Below, piece after piece: positions 54,001 to 64,000 of a stretch of 64,000 nt of DNA (the first letter of the stretch is position 1; each line of letters begins with the position of its first letter). Under the pieces are notes generated by a model. It ran no database searches and was not told the DNA's origin. It worked only from the letters and a program-made list of their open reading frames with translations. A program made the translations under genes and the position numbers. This DNA comes from Pseudozyma flocculosa PF-1 (lineage: Eukaryota > Basidiomycota > Ustilaginomycetes > Ustilaginales > Ustilaginaceae): NCBI RefSeq assembly GCF_000417875.1, contig NW_006920879.1, positions 312,130-376,129 on the forward strand, in the 5' to 3' direction.

Positions 54001-54802
54001 TGGCTCAAAGGCTCACGGCGGCACTCACTCGATGAGACTCATGCAGACCTCCGAGGCCAGTTGGACCAGCCGCGTCTCCAGACCAGGTAGGACTGCAAGC
54101 TCATAGTATAGCCTGGCGAGACGGGCTCTCGTCTGCCGCAGCATGGGGCTGCGCAGGGGTGCGAAAACTTGGAAGGTATCAGCTCGTGTTTTCGACATGA
54201 CCATCTGCGAAAGACCCCTTGCTCTCGGATCATTATACTCACTACTTGAGGGACATGAGGCACTTGAGATGGTACGTCCACCGTCGCAAGCCGACGTCGA
54301 AGCTGGAGCATGTCGAGTAGAATGGACAAGGCGTCAGCTGCAAAGACCTCGAGCGACCTGCCTTACGGAGCTGCGCGGCACTCACTCCTTGGTCCTGACG
54401 CAGTCGACCAGCCTGCGGATGATTTCGTCAAGCCTGCGGTCGAACTCGTCGAGAGACTCGCACGGATACGGCAGGCTCTCTGGGTAGTCCATCTGCGCCT
54501 TTCGATTTTCGACCTTGGCCTTCTTGGGCTGCTTCAAGGACGAGCCTGCCGCGGCCTTGGCGGGTGACGATGCCCCGCCGTCGAGCGAGAGGGTGGGGAC
54601 GTCATCGTCTTCGGAGTCCTCGTACTCGACGGCCATCTGTAGTGCGGCGGAGGTGGCATGGCGAATGCGAGAGAAGAGGGTCAGAGCAGAGAGGTTCCAA
54701 GCAACACGTACTATCAGCGCGATGCTCTGCGTGCTGCGATGAGGCTCGTCACCGGGTGCTCACCTCCATGGGGCTGTCGATCTCGAGCACATCGTCGTCC
54801 AT
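48056..54802 (-). CDS. BLM10: Proteasome activator Blm10 / PA200
   Basis: Seven exons (54802-54764, 54636-54386, 54302-54243, 54148-54029, 53929-48827, 48668-48273, 48152-48056) encode 2021 residues, between human PA200 (1843) and yeast Blm10 (2143). The protein forms a HEAT-repeat dome on the 20S proteasome, opening its gate for peptides and unfolded or acetylated substrates. N-terminal exons rebuild DFDVGLRRWTYHLKCLMSLK, then YPMLRQTRARLARLYYELAV and LDIKDLVLPWRPLYNLLEKE, all family hallmarks. The long exon holds WDPASKPAVEAIRAVLSD and many helical repeats; an acidic loop lies near EVQPMDEVDAESSD. The C-terminal BLM10-specific region has EVREMAATTLSGIVRC. The last residues are SDYFA: the HbYX-like tail is YFA, where yeast and mammalian proteins have YYX. 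The donor of exon 3 was chosen as GTGAGT because it restores LKYP. Confidence 0.93.
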
Positions 54803-55902
54803 GGTGGTCGTACGTGGCGTTACACCTGTTGCGGCGCCGAGCGTAGCAGTGTTTGTTGTTGTGGACGGTGCGCGTTACCCTTGACCTTGCAGATGTTCGG
54901 TTCAAGGTGCCAGGGTCACGACGAGACTGTTCCTCTGAGAAGCAGGGGTCGGGTGTACGGCAAGAAAGGACCGGCCCGACGTTGGCAGCGCGATGGTCGT
55001 GTGTGGGTTCTGAAAAGCAGAGGCTGGGTCGGCTCTTATGTATACGTCGGGAAGGGCGAGTGCGAGGCAGCGCGGGTAGTGTTGGTCGGAGGGAGGCAGG
55101 GTCGAGAAGAAAGGGCTTGCGCGGCCCGGCAACCTGGCCTGGCGGGCTGCGCGGCTCGGCGGGCCAAAGCGCACACACACACACGCGGCCCCTCTGCCTC
55201 CACACGACCACCTCACCTCTTTTGCCGCGCTTACGCACCTCTCCCGCCTCCCGACGCCCAAGCCAGCGCTCGCCTCGTGTCACACGCCCAGGTTCAGGTC
55301 ACAGTCAGGCCACACCCGCCAACCCCACTCTGGACGCTGGCGGACAGGTCGGGCGCTGTCCATGCTCCGAATCAAAGCAGCCGCTTTCTTCGGACAGCAT
55401 TGAAGTCGTCGTCGGACGTTCGTATAGGTACAGTTCAGCGAGAGGCAGGGACATCGCGGGGCCAGTGTCGGGGTCAACGAGACGGGGCGGAGTACGCGGG
55501 GGCGGAAGGAGGATGGGAGCAGAGCGAGATTGCAGGCCCTAGGCGCGTCGTCGAGCAGCATCGTGCCATGTCTTGTGATGTCCGTACAGGGAGGGACCAG
55601 AGCAAGTCTGCAACGACTGTCAAAGGCGAGGTCGGCCGGCAGGCAGTCAGACGGCCCAGCCGGGTCCGACGGAGAAGGGCTCGGCGGCCTGGCGAGGGTC
55701 ATGGTCGAGTGACAGCAGCGGCCGATTCAGAGGCGAGACCGCTTTCGCCACTTCCGGTGATGGTTGAAGGCCGCATGAGACGGAAGGCGCTGGCGCTGTG
55801 CTGCCCAGAGGACCGCACCCGCCTCGGCCCAGCTCCGAGGAGGACGAAGCGACGCTGCCAGCGCTGCGCCTCGGTCCAGGGTGGGCGCAGGAAGCTGCGC
55901 AT
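54803..55902. other. 1.1 kb region upstream of BLM10
   Basis: This contains the BLM10 promoter and the 3' UTR of the Rab11 gene. A (CA)n run lies at 55171-55184. Open frames here overlap on both strands and carry no motif. Nothing else was seen. Confidence 0.45.
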
Positions 55903-57145
<1,243 letters not shown>

Positions 57146-58540
57146 TTTGGCGATGACTCTATCGGACGCCGGGAGCGAGCGGGGAGGCGCGGGTGAAGGG
57201 TAAGTGGGCGAGACGTAGGGTCGAGTGTCGGAGGACGAGGATACGTGTCCGCCTTGTGGCAGTTGGTGGATCGACTCGAACGAGCGTGGCTAGGGACGAG
57301 CAGGGATGCAGTGGTGCGCGAGAGATCCTCGATGGCGGCTTGTCGAGATCGACGACGGGTGACGAGCTGGAGCGACGGGATCAAAGGTCTTGGGGTCTTG
57401 GGATGCGAGCGAGGTGGCGTCGAGGAGGGTTCCTGCTGCGATGTAGGCTGGAATCGTCGGCGGAAGAAGAAGCTTGCAAGGGATGCAGGGGGTCGGAGGT
57501 GTGAAGAGAGGGAAGCGGTCGGGAGCAGGCCACCAGGCAGGCAGAGCGTCGCTGTGTGGTGCAGGCGCGAGCGAGGGGGGGCTACGGTCGTGCGTGCGTG
57601 CAGAGGCTGGTAAGGCGGGACAGGGCCAGGCAGGGCAGGTCAGGTCAGGGCAGGGCGAGGCCTGGCAGGTGTCCAAGCCTCGCTCGGGCTCGCGTTGAAA
57701 GTCGCCTGAGGCCAGGCCAGCCCACGCAGCACGACCACGGACCCCCAGCAGGCCCAAAGAGCCAGGCGTCCAACCGCACGCAGGCAGCCAAGCAAGCTGG
57801 CAGGCAGGCAGGCGAGGTTTGAGCGGAGGGTGCTGGCCTGGCTCGGTGGGGCAGCGCCAGGCCACGCCAGGCGGGGTTGGGGGCGCTGGCGGCGGCGGCG
57901 GCGGCGGCGGTCACAGAGACACACGGCTGGCAGCAGGCGGGCGTCCGGAAAAAGGGGCCGACCTCGCGCTCCAAACGGGCTGCGTCGATCTTGCGTCGAG
58001 CGAATCGGGACAAAAAGGCGTTTCCAAGAGTTCCTGACGCCGCGCTCCAGGCGCAGGCCAATTTCTTGCTGCGCCAGGCCAGGCCTCCCCCTGTGCGCCT
58101 CCTCGTCCACACGGGCACCCTCACAGATCCGATCGACAAACGCTCAACGACCGGTTGCTTCGTCTGTCTATCCCGGCCGGGCACACAATCTCGACGGAGC
58201 ACTAGCGCTCGTGGAATGAGGTCGATGTCATTCTGATTGTTATAGAGGCGGGCAAAGGAGAGCACCGAATAGAGCCAGAGAGAGAGAGAGAGAGAGGAAG
58301 ACACAGAGACGGGGAGGCAGGGCCAGACAGAGGCAGAGAGCGACGTTCGAGAGACGAAGAGATGCGAGTGGACGCATCGCCTACAAGAGGAGCGCAGTCT
58401 GCTCCTCCGCCCGGGCAGCCACGTCGTCTCGACGCAGGGAGGCGGGGCGGCGCGTCCCTATCTGCTGGTCTGCTCTCCTCGAGGGGGCGAGTCGGCACCG
58501 CATTCCAAACGCCGCCCCAAGGGCCAGCAGCACAGCCGAC
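57146..58540. other. 1.4 kb region between Rab11 and the large Q-rich gene
   Basis: This holds the Rab11 promoter and the 3' UTR of the Q-rich gene. From 57595 to about 57870 it is crowded with GCCAGGC, CAGG and GGTCAGG words, with GGC triplets near 57890-57910. (AG)10 lies at 58277-58296. No coding frame or RNA gene was recognised. Confidence 0.45.
58277..58296 (+). repeat. (AG)10 microsatellite
   Basis: Ten perfect AG units in the presumed 3' flank of the large Q-rich gene. Confidence 0.9.
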
Positions 58541-58626
58541 CTACCAGAGGTTCGAGGTAGGGTCGAAAGCGCCGCTGCTGTACGCGACGTATTGCTGACC
58601 GCCGCCGTAGACCTGCTGCTGCTGCG

Positions 58627-58667
<41 letters not shown>

Positions 58668-61600
58668 CTCGGCTGCCTGCCCTGCGACGGATGCATCGTC
58701 GACACGCCCGGAGCATGCTGGCGAACCTGCTGGTGGAAGGTGCGAGGGGCGCCGCTCTGCGACGGATGAGCGTAGCCCGCGCCGCTTCCCGACATGGCGT
58801 TTGAAGACCACTGCCCGGCGTGGTAGCCGGCATACGGGTCCTCGGCGTTGCTCAGCTCGCCCACTTGTTGTTGCTGCTGGCCATGCTGCTGCTGCTGCTG
58901 CTGCTGGGCGTGCTGCGTGTGGTGCTGCGGCTGGTGATGATGGTGGTGATGGTGTTGCGAGTGGTGCGGATGATGCTGCTGCTGGTGCTGCTGGTGGTGA
59001 TGCAGCTGGGAGTGCTGCTGGCCCTGGAGGCGACCTTGGTGCGATCCGCCCTGAGCATGGGTGCGACCGTAGCCGATGGGATCGCTGGCTAGGCTGGCAC
59101 CCTCCAGCATTCCAAGGCCTGCCACCGACGAGTTTCCGCTGCTGCCGCTGGCATCGCCACGGGCAGATGGCGCAGCGCTCGGAAAGAGGGAGTAGCCTCC
59201 AGCGCTGTGCGAGTGCTGGCCGGACACGGCCTGCGATTGCGAGGCAAGTCGACCCATGCCGTTGTACGGCGACACCGGCGCCGAGCTGACGGTGCCGTGA
59301 GCATTGTAGGATGTGAATGGAGTGGCCCGGCCCTGCATCGAGCCGATCGAAGTGCCGCCGCCGTACGCTTGCATGTTGGGGCTGCCGCCGGCACCTGCCA
59401 GACCATTGTGGCTGGGCGCGTAGCCGCCGTAGGCGCCGAAAGCGTTGCGGGCGGCGGCGGCCGCAGCAGCAGCCGCACTCGAAGAGGACGGGTTCTGACC
59501 CCGGTCGTGCGCATGCATCGTCGCAGACGGAGATGTCGAGGCGCCATAGTGCTGCAGGGTCGGCGAAGACATGGCGTTGGCTCCGGCGGGCTGCATCGGC
59601 ATGAACGCAGAGGTGGCGCGGTGCTGCGGCGTCGAGCCCTGCGAATGGGAGCCACCGGCACCCGGCGCACGCGACTGAGCGCCCGACGGCGAGGCGATGT
59701 CGAGCGAAGGGCTCCGCGTGGTCGGGTCGAAGCCGTTGGTCCGAGCAGCCACGGGCGAGAGGTCTGCACCTTGAGCTGCACCATCCGCAGGCCCCTGCTG
59801 GTCGTAACGCGGATAGCCTCCGGCGCCTCCGCCAAAGCCAGCCTCGGTCCGAGTGGCGGCCCGACTCCGATCCTGCGCACGCGCAGCATCGGGCGTCGCA
59901 ACCTCGTCAGTGCGGAAGTCGTGCACGCTGAGCGGCATCGTGGACGGGAGGAAATCGTCGCCAATGTCCCGAAGCGAGTTCTGCGTCTCCTTGCGGTCGT
60001 TGCCCGTGGGCAGCGACCATACATTCTTGATGTGGTCGCGATCCGCGCTGTTGGCCGACCGCGGCTCAATGACCGGGAACGTCAGCGAACTCTGGCCCCA
60101 CGTCGCCGTCGTCGATAGGCTGGGCGACGGCAGCATCGAGTTCTGCTGAGTGCCGGGCGTGTGCGAGCTGGAGCTCCTGCCGGAGCCTCCGATGACGTAG
60201 GGGGACAGGCCCGCGCCGCCGCCGACGCCGGTATTGAGGTCGGACTTGATCTCACTGTTGACCATGAACGAAACGGGCGACGGAGTGTTGACCTGGCGAT
60301 CGTTGTAGAAGGCGACCGGCGTGTTCGAGTTGCGCCGCTGCGACTGGCGGAAGCCGGCACCCGGCTGCGCGCCAAGCCCGCTGCTGCCAAAGCCAGCACT
60401 CCCGTCGACGCCGTTGCGCGGGTGGTCCAGGGGACCGAGCGAAGCCTGAGATGTGGCGGCGCTCAGCGCAGCGCGGAACGGGCTGCGGATGTCGGCCTTG
60501 GCTTGAAGGTCGGCGAATTGGGGTGCAGACCCGGCGCCGATGTCCTCGCGCGAGCGTTGCGAGCCGGGGGCGACGCGCTTCGGGTTCGCATTGGCAGAAG
60601 CGGCTGAGGATGCGGGCTGGCCCACTGCACCAGGGTTGACGGTGCTATGACCGGGCAACCGCACCTGGATAGGTGGCGCGTTGAGGGCCGCCTTCGGCTG
60701 CGCAGGCGATGCCGATGACGGCGGCTGTGGATTCGCCAGGGCCGAGACGAGCGGATTCGAGGGAGAAGAGGCCGATGCAGGTCCGCGTGGCACGCTCGGC
60801 AGGCCAGCTTGCTGGACCGGAGAGGCGTCGAAACGTGCCTGCTTGCGAACGCCGTTGGCAGTGAGCCTGTCGCTGCTGGCAGGCGTCGCGAAGACGATGG
60901 CGGGCAGGCCGCGGGGAAGCGTCCTCGATGGCAGGCTGACGGTGGTGATCACCGTGCCCCGGTGGTACTTTTTCGGGAAAAACTGGTCGTCGCGGGACAG
61001 CGTCTTGATCGAGAGATGCGTCATCGGCGGCTCCCAGGTGAGCGGATACACGGGCCGGACCGGCTGGCTCATGCTGGCGATTCGAGCAGCCTGCGCCTTT
61101 TGCTGGGCACGGTTGGGCTTGGCCTTCGCCTCCGAAGGACGGATCGAGATCGTGTATCGGTTCCAGACGGGGGGCCGTTCGGCCGGTGCCTCGTCGCGCG
61201 TCGTGGGCTTCTCGGTTGGGACCAGCGGCACGCTGATTCGCGGCTTGGCGGATGAGGCAACATCAGCTGGCGCCTTGGGCTGCTGTTGGGCAGCCGCGCC
61301 ATTGATCGCCTCTTGCTGCTGCTGCTGCTGCTGCCTAGCCTTCTTCTCACGCCCAGAGCCCCGGCCTGCTGGTTGCGGCGGCTCCGTCTGGACCTCTCCT
61401 TGCTTGTTGTTGGCGGAGGAGGGCTGCTTCTGCCGTTGTTCGGCGTTCGCGCGGCCAGCGTCGCGCGAAAGGATGACCTTGGGTACGTTGGAAGCGGCGC
61501 CCTCGTTGCCCGGGAAGCGAGCGGCCTCGGCAAGCTGGCCCTGAGCAGAGTGGTTCAGAGCAGCCTGCCTCTCGTCGCCCAGGGGCGGCGGCGGCTGGCG

Positions 61601-64000
61601 GCCAGGCGGTGCGAGCATGCTTCGACCCGCCTGCGGCGAGAGCTGCGGTGCTTCGACCGGAGCGCTGGGTCCGGGCCGCTCATCGAGCACAGCGGGCCTC
61701 CTGCCTAGGCCGACAGCTTGCCCTTCGCCAACGCCTCGGCTGGTCCGCCAAGACGATGCGGCGCGGCCGTCGGGATCGTTTGGAGCTACCTGTCGTCGGA
61801 GATGAGGGGGTTCAGCCCTTGGTGGTGGCACCTGCGAGCCTCCAGCCAGGTGGGGAGGCAGCTTGCGCGTGAACGACGCTTGGTCTGTCGCGCCGTTCTG
61901 GGCCTGCATCGGCGGCAGTCCTCGTCGCTGCTGCTGCTGCTGCTGCGCCTGCGGCTGCTGCAGCTGTTGCGAGTGCTGTTGACCGACGGACTGTGGCTCG
62001 GCGGGGAAGTGCGCATCGCCTTCGGGTCGCGCTTGCCGCCAGGCTCGCGGTCGCCAGACGTCTCCCTGCGTCGGCGCCTCGGCGCCAGGTGCCGCTGGCA
62101 CTGACGAGCGCTGGACATCTGACCTGCGCTGAGAGTCTGCCGCCTCTTTGGGGCTGCGCCAAGAGGCATAAGTCGCCGAAGCGCCCTGCCTCGTCGACGC
62201 CATACCGCGATCTTCGGTCGCACCCGGGCGAGTGGCTGGCTGGGCACGCTTGCTCTGGATGCTCTCGGCGGAGCGACGCTGCTCTTCCTCTGCTGCCGCT
62301 GCCTTTTGGGCTGCCTCTGCCTTGAGCCTCTCTTCGATGGCCAGTGCCTTCTGCCTCGCCCGCTCCTTCTCCGCCTGACGAGCTGCCTCCTCTTCCTCCC
62401 GCCGCTTACGAGCCCTTTCGATTGCTCTCTGCATCTCCTCTTTCGAGTCCAGCGCGGCAGCGGCAGCGACAGGAGGCCTGCCCGAGGCGCCTTCGCTGTC
62501 CGCTGCCTCTCTCTGGGCGGCACGAGGGCCCCATCCGGGTCTTGTCGCCGCGGGCGCGGGTGCGGGTGCAGGAGCCGGTTCTGCCGGGGCCGCCCTGCGG
62601 GTCTCGACCGGTGGCGAGAAGGAGGTGCGACCTCGAGGCACAGGGACCTCTTGGGGCTGCATCGCAGGCGCACGAGCGGAAACGGCGCCACCACCCGCCT
62701 GTGCAAGATGGGGAGGAAGGGGTCGGTTGACGTGGGATGGAGCTCGCGCCGCCGCAGTGGCGACCGCCGGCGAGCGTGCTGATGCTGCCGTCTGGGCGGC
62801 GGCGTTGGCATCGATGGATGGGACAGCGACAGAAGCCGGTGCTGTAGCCTGTGCGCCCTCGGCGGCAGCAGGCACGCTGGCGCTCGGAGCCTTGGCAGGT
62901 GCTGCAGGCGTAGACGACGCCACCACCGAAGGGCGGACAGGTGTGGGGCCTGCAGAGGCTGCGGCGGGCGGCGGCGCTGCGCCCGGGTTGAGCGATGCCT
63001 GACGCTGAGCCAGGGGTCCCCAGGCCCTCGCGGCCCGTGTGGCGGACTCGACGGCCGCAGGTGCGCCGCTCGGCGCCTCGTTGCGGTGCGGCTGGCCGTA
63101 CGACATCGGCGGCCGCCGCTGTTCGCGGGATCCGTAACCGCCATAGGAGGGCTCCCTCGCCTCGGTGGGCGATCGGAGCGAGACTGATGCTCCACTCAAG
63201 GGGATGATGACCTTTTCAGGCTTGCCGTGGGAGCGGTAAGAAGGTTGTGGGTTCTCCGAGGAAGGCGCCGCCTGCGAGAGGGCTTCCCTCGACGCTCGCT
63301 GGGGACCCCAGGCAGGCGGCTGGGCGCTTCGAGGCTTGTCGCCGCCGGTCGCCGCAGACGCCGCAGTAGGCCTGGGCGGCCAGCTGCGGTCGTGGCTGAC
63401 GTCCCGGAAGCGGTCCTCCTTGCTCACCGGCGCGCCGCCATGGCCGTCGTCCTTCCCGTCGGTATGCGTCGGGATCTTGTACTGCGTGCCGTCGGCGAAC
63501 TCGACCACCTCGCCCAGGTCCTCGTCCTCCATCTCGTCCCAGTGCTTGCCCGAGCCGAGGGCAGTGCCACGGAAGCGGTCCAGGTTCTGCAGCGCGGCCT
63601 GCTGTCTGGCCGCCTCGCGTGCGGCAGCGGCAGCCGCCTTAGCCTCCTGCTCCTCCTTGGCCTTTGCCGCCTCGGCCGCCGTCGGGAAGTCGGAGAGCAT
63701 CGAACCGGGCCGCTTCGACGCGGTGAGGCTCGAGGCGGTCGTCGCCTTGAGATTGGCCCAGGGCGCCTTGCTGGCGCTCGCCGGGCTCGCCGCTCTCGTC
63801 GCCGAAGAGCCCAGAGCGGCGTTGCGCAGGCCAGGACTCGCTCGCCCCTGAGCGGACCCGGACTCGAGACCCGCCGACATCGGTCTGGGCGAATGGTCAC
63901 GGGCCATTGTGACTAGCCGCGGCGAAGGGGCGCTCGGCGGCAGCGCCTGCAGCGTGGGCGGAGCGGCTGCGATCGGCGTCGCAGCATTGGAGCTCGCCGG
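58541..64000 (-). CDS. Very large low-complexity Q/A/P-rich protein (open at right edge)
   Basis: A single open frame of at least 1788 codons ends at 58541. The first ATG in view is at 63907, but the frame stays open to base 64000 (coding for APPTLQALPPSAPSPRLV just before that Met), so the true start may lie outside. I do not recognise the family. Residues ~75-110 and ~490-560 are charged coiled-coil stretches (AKAKEEQEAKAAAAAAREAA; KRREEEEAARQAEKERARQK). A short ordered motif, GEVVEFADGTQYKIP, lies near residue 130, and LTWEPPMTHLSIKTLSRDD then KKYHRGTVITTVSLP near 960-1000. The rest is Pro, Ala, Ser and Gln-rich, and the last ~250 residues hold His/Gln runs and a Q13 tract. The layout suggests an RNA-binding scaffold or granule-forming protein; this is inference from composition. 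Long intact frame and codon bias argue that it is real. Confidence 0.8.
58628..58666 (-). repeat. (CAG)13 repeat encoding polyglutamine
   Basis: Thirteen tandem CTG on the plus strand read as CAG on the coding strand, giving Q13 some 30 residues from the end of the large protein. Shorter CAG runs occur near 58890-58912, 61312-61333 and 61927-61950. Confidence 0.93.

Overview
This window looks like nuclear DNA of a GC-rich basidiomycete, most likely a smut-lineage yeast or fungus (Ustilaginomycotina). The genes carry several short introns with GTGAGT-type donors and CAG acceptors, coding stretches are near two-thirds GC (41 of 60 bases in a line counted by hand at 28081-28140), and the gene set is fungal: Nup82, Sur7, Mtc1, Blm10 and a secretory lipase of the Candida antarctica lipase A family. 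The species cannot be fixed from the sequence alone. Exon structures were built by hand: every junction keeps frame and restores a recognisable protein, but no transcript data were available.

Layout. 1-13 kb: the 5' part of an unknown acidic protein (-), nucleoporin Nup82 (+), a Sur7-type membrane protein (-), a long non-coding stretch, a CorA-type Mg transporter (-), and an intron-containing tRNA-Leu(UAA). 13.6-24 kb: a membrane-anchored MOSC/mARC-like protein (-) diverges from an eight-exon gene (+) that fuses a propionyl/acetyl-CoA synthetase to a medium-chain reductase and ends in the peroxisomal signal SKL. Prp31 (-) and a small unknown protein (+) follow. 24-36 kb: two hexose-transporter-like genes face each other 3' to 3' across about 4.6 kb. 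That gap holds a visibly less GC-rich island with broken open frames, hairpins and an LTR-like patch, read as the remains of mobile DNA. 36-48 kb: a long gap, a CAL-A-type lipase without a visible signal peptide (-), a 57-residue protein (+), Mtc1 (-), and a Vps73-like sugar-porter homologue (+). 48-64 kb: the 2021-residue proteasome activator Blm10 (-), Rab11/Ypt3 (-), and a very large low-complexity Q-rich protein (-) that runs off the right edge.

Most genes are unrelated housekeeping genes and form no pathway cluster. The exception is the synthetase-reductase fusion: two enzyme domains, a Ser/Gly/Ala-rich linker and a PTS1 suggest that activation of a short acid and a redox step are physically coupled in the peroxisome. 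It is the most unusual object in the window. Many gene-free stretches are rich in tandem CAGG/CCAG/CAAG tetranucleotide runs.
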